Positions 55,520 through 64,000 of a DNA stretch of 64,000 bases are shown piece by piece. The stretch comes from Oligosphaera ethanolica (GTDB lineage Bacteria > Verrucomicrobiota > Lentisphaeria > Oligosphaerales > Oligosphaeraceae), in contig NZ_JAUSVL010000001.1 in NCBI RefSeq assembly GCF_030814695.1, forward strand, positions 1,462,227-1,526,226. The letters are read 5' to 3'. The first letter of the stretch is position 1; every line of letters begins with the position of its first letter. The notes beneath the pieces are model-generated. The model saw only the letters and a list, made by a program, of their open reading frames with translations. It had not been told where the DNA came from and did no database searches. The translations under genes were made by a program, and so were the position numbers.

Positions 55520-56005
55520 ATGATCAGCAAAAAAATGGCCGACGCCCTGAACCAGCAGATGAACGAGGAGTTCTACAACGCGCGGCTCTACCTCTCCATG
55601 GCGACGTATTTTTACAGCATCAATCTTGAAGGCGCGGCGCATTGGATGGAAAAACAGGCCGAAGAGGAAACTGGGCACGCCATGCGGCTGTACAAGCATC
55701 TCAACGAGCGCGGCGCCCGCATTACCGTCGGCGCGGTGACGGCACCGCCGGCGCAGTGGGCGAGCCCCCTGGCCGCCTATGAGGACGCCTACAAGCACGA
55801 ATGCTCGGTGACCAAGGCCTTTGACGCCCTCGTTGACCAGGCGCAGAAAGCCAAGGACAACGCCACGCAGATTTTCCTGCAGTGGTTTGTGACGGAGCAG
55901 GTCGAAGAGGAAGCGTCAGTGGACGCCATCGTGCAGAAGCTCAAGATGGCCGGCAACTCCACTGGGGCGCTGATGATGATTGATCGCATGCTCGCCGCGC
56001 GCTAA
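55520..56005 (+). CDS. ftnA: Ferritin (non-haem, FtnA-like)
   Basis: 161 residues, the normal length. All ferroxidase-site residues of E. coli FtnA are in place and even share numbering: E17, E50, H53, E94, Q127 and E130. Ferritins oxidise Fe2+ and store Fe3+ in a 24-subunit cage in the cytoplasm. There is no haem-binding Met of bacterioferritin type to suggest Bfr. The gene is monocistronic, with a strong terminator 60 bases after the stop. Confidence 0.96.
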   Translation: MISKKMADALNQQMNEEFYNARLYLSMATYFYSINLEGAAHWMEKQAEEETGHAMRLYKHLNERGARITVGAVTAPPAQWASPLAAYEDAYKHECSVTKAFDALVDQAQKAKDNATQIFLQWFVTEQVEEEASVDAIVQKLKMAGNSTGALMMIDRMLAAR

Positions 56006-56062
56006 AAGACGGGCACCGAGCGTCAGACGCACCAGCCGTCTGCATGATACGACATAACACAC

Positions 56063-56106
56063 AAGACCGGGCGGGATACGAAAGTGTCCCGCCCGGTCTT
56101 CTTTTG
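56063..56106. terminator. Strong bidirectional terminator after ferritin
   Basis: A 14-base perfect stem AAGACCGGGCGGGA with a 10-base loop is followed by CTTTTG on the plus strand. It lies between convergent ferritin and htpX genes and has A-rich sequence on the other side, so it can serve both. Confidence 0.88.
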
Positions 56107-56179
56107 GGTGCCAGTCAGTTTGGGCCGAGGTATTGCCAAGGGAGGAATGGCCCGTGCTTGCGATGCGCCGCCGCGTGTA

Positions 56180-57118
56180 TCAGCCCGGGATGCCGCCGCC
56201 GTTGAGGCCCTGGAGGCGGGCGATGCGTTCCTGGGTCGGCGGGTGGGTGCTGAAGAGACTGCTGCCGCCACCGCGCAGGCCGAGCTTGGGGTTGACGATA
56301 TAGAGCGGTGCCGTGACTTTGCTAGTCTCCATCGGCGTGCTGTCGCCGGAAATCTTGGCCAGGGCGGACATCAGCCCGCCGGGATTGCGGGTGAATTCCA
56401 CCGCGGAGGCGTCAGCGAGGTATTCGCGCTGGCGGCTGAGAGCGAGGCGGATGAGCGTGGTGAGTAGCGGCGCGAGGATGGCCAAGAGGATGCCGATGAG
56501 CATGAATACGACCTGGGCATTGCCGCCGCCCTCGCGGTTGCTGCGACGGCGACTGCGGCCGCCGCCGCTGAACCACATCATGCGCAGAAACACCTCACTA
56601 AGCATGACGATGGCGCCGGCGAGCATGGCCATGAGCATGGTGTAGCGGATGTCGAAATTGCGGATGTGGCCGATTTCATGCGCCATGACGCCCTGCACTT
56701 CATCGCGATTGAGCTTGTTGAGCAGGCCGGTAGTAATGGCGACAGCAGCGTGTTGCGGATCAGAGCCCGTCGCGAAAGCGTTGGGCGCGTCGGTTTCAAT
56801 GACGAAAACCCGTGGCATGGGCAGACCCGCGGCGATGGACAGTTCTTCGACCACATTGAACAGCTGCGGGTAGTCCTTTTTTTCAATTTCCTTGGCGCCA
56901 CTGAAAGCCATAAGCGCGCCGGCGCCGGCATTCCAGGCAATCAGCAGCCAGATGGCACCCACGATCAGCGCCAGCGCCACGCCGAATTCGAGCGCATCAA
57001 AAGCGCCACCGAAGACGACGCCGAGCAAGAGCAGCAACGCCACCATCAGCGTCATCAAAATGACGCTGTTGCGCTTGTTGCGCGCGATCATGTCATGGAA
57101 AGTCAGCGGCGCGCTCAT
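56180..57118 (-). CDS. htpX: HtpX-like M48 membrane metalloprotease
   Basis: 312 residues. Two N-terminal membrane helices (~18-38, ~44-64), then the zinc motif H147-E148-IG-H151 and a third ligand in the EYLADASAVEF helix. Two more helices (~165-185 and ~215-235) enclose a Gly/Arg-rich loop. The C-terminus SLFSTHPPTQERIARLQ is the family end. HtpX degrades misfolded membrane proteins, with its active site on the cytoplasmic side. It starts 2 bases after the lemA stop and is cotranscribed with it. Confidence 0.95.
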   Translation of the reverse strand: MSAPLTFHDMIARNKRNSVILMTLMVALLLLLGVVFGGAFDALEFGVALALIVGAIWLLIAWNAGAGALMAFSGAKEIEKKDYPQLFNVVEELSIAAGLPMPRVFVIETDAPNAFATGSDPQHAAVAITTGLLNKLNRDEVQGVMAHEIGHIRNFDIRYTMLMAMLAGAIVMLSEVFLRMMWFSGGGRSRRRSNREGGGNAQVVFMLIGILLAILAPLLTTLIRLALSRQREYLADASAVEFTRNPGGLMSALAKISGDSTPMETSKVTAPLYIVNPKLGLRGGGSSLFSTHPPTQERIARLQGLNGGGIPG

Positions 57119-57120
57119 CG

Positions 57121-57675
57121 TCAGAATTTCACCTTGGGTGCTTCGCGTTCAGCGGCTTCGGTGATCTGCCAGAGTGCGGCGTCCTGGAACTTGAACATGC
57201 CAGCGACGACATTGGCGGGAAACACCGCGATGGCGGTATTGTAGTTGGTGGCGCTGTCGTTGTAGTGCTGGCGGGAGAAGGCGATTTTGTTCTCCGTGGA
57301 CGTCAGTTCTTCCTGCAACTGGAGGAAGTTCTCGTTGGCTTTGAGCTGGGGGTAGGCCTCGACCTGCACCATCAGACCGCGCAAAGCGCCGCCAAGCTCG
57401 GTCTCGGCGGCAATTTTGGCGCCGGTGTCACCGCTGGGCACGCCCATGGCCCGCGTCCGCGCCAGGGTGACTTTTTCGAGCAAGCCGGCTTCGTGGGCGG
57501 CATAGCCCTTGACGGACTCGACCAGGTTGGGGATAAGATCGTAACGGCGTTTGAGCTGCACGTCAATCTGCGACCAGGCGTTGTCGACCAACTTTTTCTT
57601 GCGAACCAGGCCGTTGTACATGGCGACGAGCATGATGACCGCAATGACCAGAATGATGAAGATAATTCCGCCCAT
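57121..57675 (-). CDS. lemA: LemA family protein
   Basis: 184 residues. An N-terminal membrane anchor (FIILVIAVIMLVAMYNGLV) is followed by KLVDNAWSQIDVQLKRRYDLIPNLVESVKGYA, the LemA signature, and a long coiled helical domain ending with FPANVVAGMFKF. AGGAGG lies 9 bases upstream of the ATG. LemA-HtpX pairs occur widely in bacteria and are probably a membrane quality-control unit, though LemA's own role is unknown. It is the first gene of this two-gene operon. Confidence 0.95.
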   Translation of the reverse strand: MGGIIFIILVIAVIMLVAMYNGLVRKKKLVDNAWSQIDVQLKRRYDLIPNLVESVKGYAAHEAGLLEKVTLARTRAMGVPSGDTGAKIAAETELGGALRGLMVQVEAYPQLKANENFLQLQEELTSTENKIAFSRQHYNDSATNYNTAIAVFPANVVAGMFKFQDAALWQITEAAEREAPKVKF

Positions 57676-57796
57676 GATAAATCCTCCTTGTGAACTGGGG
57701 TGGTAGAAACGCTGGCGAGGGGATCCGATGCACGATATACACTAATGGCGCAACGACCGTTTCCAATACGACGCAGCAACGAAAGGCTGTCGTTTT

Positions 57797-57968
57797 AGTA
57801 ATCGGTCAGTGTACACCCCGGCGCTTCGCTGGGACAATTTGCAGGAAACCCACAGCCCGCCGCCGCCCAGCCATTCGACCTTGATTTCCGCCGACCTTTG
57901 CGGCAGCGTGTTTCATAGGAGTAACCACCCCGGTGTTTTCCCCACCGGGGTGGTTACTGACCGATTAC
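57797..57968. mobile_element. MITE-like short derivative of the dispersed element
   Basis: Inverted ends GTAATCGGTCAGT (57798-57810 and 57956-57968, perfect 13 bases) enclose about 145 bases. The direct repeat GTCGTTTT lies on each side (57789-57796 and 57969-57976), consistent with an 8-base target duplication. The interior includes parts of R4 in both orientations (compare 19605-19697) and a hairpin, GTAACCACCCCGGTG/CACCGGGGTGGTTAC. It fills most of the 312-base gap before the C10 protease. No ORF is carried. Confidence 0.75.
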
Positions 57969-57987
57969 GTCGTTTTGCATGCCGCGG

Positions 57988-60930
57988 CTAGCGGGCCGTG
58001 CCCAAGCAGTAGAGCCAGTAGCCCGCGCCGATGGCAAGCTCCTCGGTCACCCTGATATAGCGGCCGTTGCGCCACTGCCAGGCAGCAACGATGTCCGGCG
58101 GCAGCACGGGGTAATTTGCGCCTACAGCCACGAAATGCCAGCCGCGGGTGCTGGGCAATGGCGGCGCTGCAACGATATCGCCACTGAGAGTGATGGTGCC
58201 GGGCTCGTGTCGGAAGAGCCAGTAGGCGTGGCCAGGGACGAAGCCGGCCGGCCGGGCGAAGACTTTCTTAGCGTGATCGTAACGCGTGAGGTCTTCGGCG
58301 GCAAGCGCGGCGCCGCAGTTTTCATCGGGGACGAAGTCGAGGCCGATGACCTGCCAGCCGGCGACCAGGGCGACATCGCGGCGATAGGAGTAGCGGGCAT
58401 GGATGGTCATATCGCCGACGACCGCGCTGAAGTCGGCGTCCCAGCCGGCGAAGGCCCAGGGGCTGTCGGTCACGACATTTGGGGCAGTGGCGGCCGTGTC
58501 ACGCTGGACCTGCTGAGAGAGCAGCGGCTCGTCATCGGTCCGGCCTTTGTCCCCGAGCACGAAATTCACCGTGTAGAAGACGGGTATCATCTCGACAGGG
58601 CGGTCGCCGAAAGTCGCCAGGCCGTCCCAGCCGGGCGCTGTCTGGTAGTAGCGGATGGTGGCCCCAGCTGGGAATGGCGCGTAACCCAACGCCGGCGGCT
58701 GGCCTACGAAGACGTACTCCGTGATTGTGCTGTCGGCAAAAGCGCCGTCGCCGATGCGGTTCAAGCCAACAGGCAAAGTCAGCGTGGTCAGTGAGGCGCA
58801 ACCGCGGAATGCCACCGCACTTATTTCCACAAGACTCTCAGGCAAGGTGAGTTGTTGGAGATCCGAGCAGCTGTCAAATGCGTATGGCTGGATGATGCTC
58901 ACGCCGGCGAGGACGTCGTAGTCACCGGCGCGGGCGGCCGGATAGCGGTAGAGCGCGCTGAAGTCATAGCTGTACAAGACGCCGGCCGCGTCCGTTGCAA
59001 AGGCGCCATTCGCTGGTGCAACGACGATGGTCGTCAACGCTGGGCAGTTTCGCAGAGCGCCATTGCCAATGCTGGCCAAATCGCGACCGAGGGTGACGCT
59101 CTGCAGATTGATGCAGCCGGCAAAGGCATCCTCACCGACGTACACCACGGAGTCAGGCAGCACGACGCTGGCCAAAGTGACAAAATCCTGAAAGGCCCCG
59201 GCCGCAATGGCGACGACGGGCAGGTCTTCAATAACATCGGGCACTACCAACGCGGTCGGTTCACCGTCATAACCCGTGATGGTGACAGCGCCATTCTCGA
59301 CGCTGTAGTTGAACGGCAGGGGATCTAGTTCAAAGTCCACGCCCCAGCGGCTGCCGATCTTCACCCGGATGTCATTGTCCGCCGTGTCAATAATATTGTA
59401 GTCGTTGCTCGTAACAACATTATCGACGATTTCCGATGCCTCGGCGCCACGGAAGACCGCGCGGATGCGATAGCGCTTATGAGCGGGCGCGGGAGCGGGT
59501 ATTTTCAGCGCGTAAATGCCGCGATCATTAGTGGAGATTTCGGCGACGATGGCCTGCGTGGCGACATTTTGTGCCGTAACGGCGACGCCGGCCAGGGGCT
59601 GCCCCGCCAAGTCGGTAACCCGACCGCAAATCAGCTCGCCGCTGAAATCCGGGAAGGCGTTGAAAAGCAGCTCATCGAAGACGCTGAAGGTGAATTGTTC
59701 GGTAACGACAGTTGGGAGATTGTACCAGCTGTCTTCGGAGCCATCCCAGCCCATGTTTAGGTGCACATAGAGGCGCCCGTTGTGGAAGCCATAGCCGTCG
59801 CCAACCACCGCGTGGCCGCCCTGGTTGCCACTAATTCCTAGGACGGTCGGATAGCCGGCATCGAGATTGCTCAGCAACATATCCTCATAATGAGTCGTGC
59901 TGGAAACGTACAAACCATCGTCCCAGCAAAGGAAGTACTTGGCGTTGGCGAAATAAAAAGTGTCGCGCAGGCGCTCACTTAAATCAAACACTGACGCTGA
60001 CGACGACCAGGCGGTGAAGCTCATGCCCACGCTGACCGCGACGTCATAGAGCAGCTTGCCGATGGCCTGCCGCTGGGCGAGGGTGATAGACGCATCGGGC
60101 TTGAGGGGCATGTTCTGCCAAGCGTAGGTGCCGCCTTTCATGGTCAGAGCCATCGGGGCGCCATCGACTTCGCATTGCTTGGTCAGCGCAGCCACCGGTG
60201 CTGTCGGGTATTCATGGTAGCGCAGCAGCTGGGCGCCGACCGTGGCGACGCAGCCTGTCACGTAGTTCTTTGGCGTGTAGTAGTTGTAGATGTTTATTCG
60301 TTCCCAGCTATCCGAGTAGATAACATCCTGCCCCCAGGCTGACTGCACGATTGGCGCCACGCGCAGATCGTCGGGCAGCTCAATTCCACTGCGGGTCGTC
60401 TGATACGGCGCCAGGAGCATCTGCCACTGCGCGACGTAGTCCGGCATGTCGGCGCCCTGGCGGGTCGCCGGATTCGCGCGGCGCTGATCGGCCCATGCCA
60501 GGCGCTGCGGGAGGTCCCGGTGCAGAATGGCGCGCAGGGGATGATTGCGGTCCGACGGAAAGGCGCCCTTGGCGGCAAAGGCGACAATCGGCACAACCCC
60601 GTCGTCGCCGCCGGTAACGACAAAGCCACCGTCCTGCAGGGCGACCACGTGGCAGAGCGCCCTGCCCTGCTCGTCGCGGAGGCTCTGGACGACGTCGCCA
60701 CTGCGGGTGAGTGGCGTCGCCAACGGGCGCTGCTGGGTGTAGCGCAGCCAATTGCCAACGGCGGCCAGTGCCTGCTCGGTGCTTATTTCCGCCGCCGAGG
60801 CCATGCCGGCAAACAGCATCACTACAGCCATGCAGGCGGTCAGGATAGCACGGCTGGTGGGGGAAAAGCTATTGCCCCGTACGACTAACAAGGATTGCCG
60901 ATCACAGTGGCGGTGAGATGATAAGGTCAT
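57988..60930 (-). CDS. Secreted C10 (streptopain-like) cysteine protease with leucine-rich repeats
   Basis: 980 residues, with a signal peptide (ILTACMAVVMLFAGMASA) and AAGGA upstream of the ATG. An N-terminal propeptide like Spi (residues ~45-140: ALAAVGNWLRYTQQ, FVVTGGDDGVVPIVAFA) precedes a C10 catalytic domain: C227 in VTGCVATVGAQLLRYHEYP and H373 in GGHAVVGDGY. A Cna/carboxypeptidase-regulatory-like sandwich lies at ~425-520, and BspA-type LRR_5 repeats at ~555-770 (VVLPDSVVYVGEDAFAGC). The C-terminal ~126 residues (from ~855) are the GW/YW module shared with the giant protein at 24494. It probably acts at the surface. Confidence 0.9.
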   Translation of the reverse strand: MTLSSHRHCDRQSLLVVRGNSFSPTSRAILTACMAVVMLFAGMASAAEISTEQALAAVGNWLRYTQQRPLATPLTRSGDVVQSLRDEQGRALCHVVALQDGGFVVTGGDDGVVPIVAFAAKGAFPSDRNHPLRAILHRDLPQRLAWADQRRANPATRQGADMPDYVAQWQMLLAPYQTTRSGIELPDDLRVAPIVQSAWGQDVIYSDSWERINIYNYYTPKNYVTGCVATVGAQLLRYHEYPTAPVAALTKQCEVDGAPMALTMKGGTYAWQNMPLKPDASITLAQRQAIGKLLYDVAVSVGMSFTAWSSSASVFDLSERLRDTFYFANAKYFLCWDDGLYVSSTTHYEDMLLSNLDAGYPTVLGISGNQGGHAVVGDGYGFHNGRLYVHLNMGWDGSEDSWYNLPTVVTEQFTFSVFDELLFNAFPDFSGELICGRVTDLAGQPLAGVAVTAQNVATQAIVAEISTNDRGIYALKIPAPAPAHKRYRIRAVFRGAEASEIVDNVVTSNDYNIIDTADNDIRVKIGSRWGVDFELDPLPFNYSVENGAVTITGYDGEPTALVVPDVIEDLPVVAIAAGAFQDFVTLASVVLPDSVVYVGEDAFAGCINLQSVTLGRDLASIGNGALRNCPALTTIVVAPANGAFATDAAGVLYSYDFSALYRYPAARAGDYDVLAGVSIIQPYAFDSCSDLQQLTLPESLVEISAVAFRGCASLTTLTLPVGLNRIGDGAFADSTITEYVFVGQPPALGYAPFPAGATIRYYQTAPGWDGLATFGDRPVEMIPVFYTVNFVLGDKGRTDDEPLLSQQVQRDTAATAPNVVTDSPWAFAGWDADFSAVVGDMTIHARYSYRRDVALVAGWQVIGLDFVPDENCGAALAAEDLTRYDHAKKVFARPAGFVPGHAYWLFRHEPGTITLSGDIVAAPPLPSTRGWHFVAVGANYPVLPPDIVAAWQWRNGRYIRVTEELAIGAGYWLYCLGTAR

Positions 60931-61134
60931 GGCATCGTCCTTTTCGGGTGGTAATATCTACCCCAGCGGCTCTATTGTAATCAACACAACAATCAATACT
61001 CTCCCTATCAATCGGTTGCACGCGAGCACCCGTATTCGCGGTAGCTTGCGAATAAATACTATATCAGACTGATCGTGACTAGCATGAAGGCAACACCAAA
61101 AAACCGTCGAAAGGAGCCATGAAGAAAGGAAAGC

Positions 61135-61383
61135 CGTTAACTGGGGTCAAAGAGGCAATGGAAATTCATGTTGCGCCTTGCCATAGGTCTTTTAGGCCGC
61201 CCTTACAGGGCTCCGTTTCGGGTGGGGCCCCTACCCAGGGCGACGCGCCCTGCGGGCGCTTGCCCTGGGCTATCTTAGGTCGCGCCTTCGGCGCTAAAAA
61301 CCTCGGCAAATGATCTTGTGCATGGTTACCAATCAACTCATGGCGGGCGATTGCCAGCACACCAAGTGAAGAGCATTGGTCGG
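61135..61383. repeat. Dispersed repeat, R1 3' end and R2 module
   Basis: It contains 'aactggggtcaaagaggcaatgg', then the full R2 module ('cccagggcgacgcgccctgcg' and 'cctcggcaaatgatcttgtgc') and the 'gaagagcattgg' segment, all in the order of 19330-19580. It lies in the 884-base gap 60931-61814. Confidence 0.85.
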
Positions 61384-61690
61384 ATCAGTCGGATCAACTG
61401 TCTTTTATCGCGGACGGATCGGACCGATCGGACCGATCAATCAGTCGGATCAGTCGGATCAACTGTCTTTTATCGCGGACGGATCGGACCGATCGGACCG
61501 ATCAATCAGTCGGATCAACTGTCTTTTATCGCGGACGGATCGGACAGATCGGACCGATCAATCAGTCGGATCAGTCGGATCAACTGTCTTTTATCGCGGA
61601 CGGATCGGACCGATCGGACCGATCAATCAGTCGGATCGGTCGGATCAGTCGGATCGGTCGGATCAGTCGGATCAGTCGGATCAGTCGGAC
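61375..61690. repeat. GATC-rich minisatellite
   Basis: Four units of 56-65 bases carry 'caactgtcttttatcgcgg' and several 'cggatcgga' blocks. They are followed by a shorter array of ~9-base 'gtcggatca/g' units. Counted by eye, about 25 GATC sites lie in ~315 bases. Three reading frames run through without stops because the array lacks stop codons. Confidence 0.95.
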
Positions 61691-61814
61691 TGGCTTCTTC
61701 CAATCCGCGTCCAAGCGGGTATTGTAAAGGGCTTTTTTACCATTATCCATTACCCATCCAGGGGTGCCTGCTGCCGGTCATGGCATGCGCGCGATACAGA
61801 TAAAGGAACATTCG

Positions 61815-62783
61815 ATGCAGATTACGCTTCAACCCATTCCGGCGCTGGGCATTGTCTCGGCACCGGGTAAGATCACCTGGTGCGGGACGATGGTTCGTAG
61901 CGCCGACGGTCGTTGTCATCTGATGTTGTCGGTATGGCCGGAAGCGCGTGGTTTTGACGGCTGGCTCTACCATTCGGAGATCGGCTACGCCGTGGCGGAG
62001 CACCCCGATGCCGAGTACCGCTTTCAGGGCGTGGTTTTCAGCGGCGACCCGTCGCCGGAGGCGTGGGACCACGCGATGGTGCACAACCCGTGGATCATCC
62101 AGCACGACGGTCGCTTCTATATGTACTACACGGGCAACACGGGCGACGGCACCTTTCCGAGCCACCGCTACAATCAGCGGGTGGGCCTGGCGGTGGCGGA
62201 GCGCCCGGGTGGCCCCTGGCGCCGGCTGGGTCAGCCCTTGGCGCCGGCGACGCCGGGCTCCTGGGACGAACTGGTATCCTGCAATCCCAGCGTCTGCCGC
62301 ATGGCCGACGGCCGTTTCATCATGCTCTACCGCGCTTGTTCGCGGCCGGACAATCCCGTACATCATGGCGACATCGTGCTGGGAGTGGCCTTTGCCGAGC
62401 GCCCGGAGGGCCCTTTTGTCCGCCACCCCGAGCCGATCTTCCGCCGGGAAGGCCAGCCTTTCGCAGCAGAAGACCCCGGCGTCTTCAGCTGGGGCGGGCG
62501 GCTTTACGCGGCTTTCAAGGACATGGGCCGGAACTATCACGACCGCGAACGCTCACTGATGCTGGCGGAAAGCGCCGACGGCAAGGACTGGCGCATCATC
62601 CAGCCGCTTTGCACGCGCGACCTCCCCTTTGCCGACACGGCGCCCCGCGAGCAATTCCGCGTCGAACGGCCCTTTGTCTACATGGAGAATGACCAGCCAC
62701 GCCAGCTCTTCGTCGCCGTACGGCCGGAGCGGGAGGCACAGCGCGCGTTCAGCGTCCACACCGGCATCGACATCCAGCCCTGA
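61815..62783 (+). CDS. GH43/GH130-like five-bladed beta-propeller hydrolase
   Basis: 322 residues from the ATG before QITLQPIPALG, with AAGGA 7 bases upstream. The frame before it runs through the minisatellite and is rejected. Propeller-blade motifs are HNPWIIQHDGRFYMYYTG, CNPSVCRMADGRFIMLYRA, and AEDPGVFSWGGRLYAAFKD, with the acidic residues in W-D and E-D positions. It has no signal peptide and acts in the cytoplasm. The exact family (GH43, GH117 or GH130 relatives) cannot be fixed by eye. It is the third glycan-active propeller or barrel enzyme in the window. Confidence 0.75.
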   Translation: MQITLQPIPALGIVSAPGKITWCGTMVRSADGRCHLMLSVWPEARGFDGWLYHSEIGYAVAEHPDAEYRFQGVVFSGDPSPEAWDHAMVHNPWIIQHDGRFYMYYTGNTGDGTFPSHRYNQRVGLAVAERPGGPWRRLGQPLAPATPGSWDELVSCNPSVCRMADGRFIMLYRACSRPDNPVHHGDIVLGVAFAERPEGPFVRHPEPIFRREGQPFAAEDPGVFSWGGRLYAAFKDMGRNYHDRERSLMLAESADGKDWRIIQPLCTRDLPFADTAPREQFRVERPFVYMENDQPRQLFVAVRPEREAQRAFSVHTGIDIQP

Positions 62784-62937
62784 AGAGCGGCCCGCATAGG
62801 GCGTATTGCCCCAGAGCAACGCGCGCCTGCAGCGCATAAAACCAGAACGACTGCCATCGACTGGGGCGACCGGCTTTTTTCACCGACAAGGGCGACCGAC
62901 CGGTCGTCCTCGTGCCAAACACGGTGCCCCACGCCGG

Positions 62938-63999
62938 TCAGGTGCGTGGTTTGAGTTCGTTGAGGGCGCTGACGGCGGCGGCGATCCATGCCGGGCCGGT
63001 TCCGGGCGGTGCGCAGACATGGCGGCAGAGACGGGTTTCGTAGCTGCCTTCGCTGAGGGCCTGGTCGGTAGCAATGTAGCCGGACGAGCCATTGGCCATG
63101 CCGACAACCAAATTGCGCTTGTATGGCGACTGCTCCTTGATTGCCAGGCCGATTTCGACGAAGACCTCGCCGTGCAGCCCGACGATGCCGAGATCGCCGA
63201 CGCGCAGGGCGTGCAGGGGCACGTCCCAGGACGGCGGCACGTCCTTTTCGAGCTTGACGAGCTCATTGGCGTAGATCCACTCCATGGCGTTGCTATGGTC
63301 ATTGGCGGCGACGATCTTTTCGGCCTTGGCCAGATCCTCGGCGCTAGCCCGGCGGCGCTGGAAGGGCAACATCTTGAGCGTAGCGGCGACGGTCAGCTGG
63401 TCCACGAAGTCGTCTTCGCGCAGCAGCGACCACTGTTTCCAGGTTTCGGCGGCGATGACGTTGGCGACGCGGCGCTGGTTGTGATAGGGATCGGTCTGTT
63501 TGCGTGGCGGGCGGGTGAAATCGCAATTGTTGATATTGCCCTGGCAACCGTTGGCCATAATGACCATGAAGGACTCGCCGGCAATGCGCTGCAGAGCCGT
63601 GGCGTACTCGCCGAAGTAGTCCGCCGATATCCAGCAATGCTTGTTGTTGCCCACGTAATGCAGCGGGTAATTCGCATAGACGGCGATGGGCTTGCGGCTG
63701 TCTTTTTCCCGGAAGATCATCACGCCGAGTTCGGGGTCGGTCGGCCCGGCGGGCTTGATGGCATCGGGATTGCAGTAACCGGGATTCATGCGCACAGTAC
63801 CGTCTTTCATGTGCCAGCGGCGGTTGTGTACCTCCTCAGGGCAGGAGCCGGACGCGTGGGCAAGTTCGGCGGGACAACGCTGATTGTAGGCCATCACGAA
63901 GGCATCGGCAATCTTTTGGGGCAGGGTCTCGCCATATCCCGGCTCGGCGGGCGTGCCGAGTACCGCCCGGACGGCCGGGCCGGTGTGGGTATGCGTGGA
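62938..63999 (-). CDS. Neutral/alkaline ceramidase-like protein, 5' truncated
   Basis: About 353 residues visible; the frame runs off the right edge. At the edge is STHTHTGPAV, the metal-site SHTH-x-G-P motif found in the family, followed by PLHYVGNNKHCWISADYFGEY, IMANGCQGNINNCDF and a C-terminal ESPYKRNLVVGMANGSSGYIATD. It is related to the 36143 protein but clearly diverged. The CDS is probably missing its first ~90 residues here. It faces the beta-propeller gene; the gap between them has no visible terminator. Confidence 0.82.
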   Translation of the reverse strand, partial: STHTHTGPAVRAVLGTPAEPGYGETLPQKIADAFVMAYNQRCPAELAHASGSCPEEVHNRRWHMKDGTVRMNPGYCNPDAIKPAGPTDPELGVMIFREKDSRKPIAVYANYPLHYVGNNKHCWISADYFGEYATALQRIAGESFMVIMANGCQGNINNCDFTRPPRKQTDPYHNQRRVANVIAAETWKQWSLLREDDFVDQLTVAATLKMLPFQRRRASAEDLAKAEKIVAANDHSNAMEWIYANELVKLEKDVPPSWDVPLHALRVGDLGIVGLHGEVFVEIGLAIKEQSPYKRNLVVGMANGSSGYIATDQALSEGSYETRLCRHVCAPPGTGPAWIAAAVSALNELKPRT

Positions 64000-64000
64000 T

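Noticed and set aside
61375..61690. CRISPR array
   Set aside because: The units are directly adjacent tandem copies with no unique spacers and no cas genes are near.

Overview
The window looks like a GC-rich chromosome segment from a PVC-group bacterium, most likely Lentisphaerota (Victivallales-like). This is inferred, not proven. The reasons are a prepilin-type protein with the H-X9-DG-like C-terminus typical of that group, several carbohydrate-active enzymes, a uroporphyrinogen-decarboxylase-like protein, two neutral-ceramidase-like proteins, a DegT/Gfo/SDR sugar cluster, large secreted multidomain proteins, and many GC-rich palindromic repeats between genes.

Layout. 1-14 kb: the end of an SDR epimerase, a UPF1-like helicase, a small membrane protein, a DUF2851 protein, a VOC protein, two cysteine-cluster proteins, a URO-D-like protein, a GH43 enzyme, a prepilin-like protein, tRNA-Pro, a MntA/HepT toxin-antitoxin pair and an AlkD-like protein. 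14.4-18.5 kb: a hybrid sensor kinase with a CHASE domain. 18.5-22.8 kb: repeat-rich DNA around a GH39-like enzyme and an orphan Card1/DUF1887-like nuclease. 23-31.6 kb: a secreted protein ending in dockerin-like calcium loops, followed directly by a 2374-residue secreted protein with two cohesin-like modules, many Ig/cadherin-like repeats and a distinctive C-terminal module. 31.7-39.6 kb: a GH36-like alpha-galactosidase, an AraC regulator, a DegT aminotransferase, a ceramidase-like protein, an SDR and a Gfo/Idh/MocA oxidoreductase. 39.9-52.4 kb is an accessory zone: a group II intron reverse transcriptase, an IS1634-like IS, a putative lipoprotein, a two-ORF IS with a -1 frameshift signal, a RhuM gene whose 3' end is made of repeat DNA, large palindromes, and a very AT-rich gene. 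52.4-64 kb: tmRNA, an M20 peptidase, ferritin, LemA-HtpX, a C10 (streptopain-like) protease with leucine-rich repeats, a GATC-rich minisatellite, a GH43/GH130-like beta-propeller, and the end of a second ceramidase-like gene.

How the parts work together. The glycoside hydrolases, the AraC regulator and the sugar-modifying cluster suggest a glycan-degrading heterotroph. The dockerin-like/cohesin-like neighbours could form a small surface assembly. The C-terminal module of the 2374-residue protein recurs at the end of the C10 protease, which points to a shared way of sorting or anchoring secreted proteins. The intergenic DNA carries a modular dispersed repeat family whose hairpin stems show compensatory base changes. 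One copy is interrupted by an IS, one is reduced to a MITE-like element, and one supplies the C-terminus of RhuM. All family calls are by reading the sequence; no database search was run.
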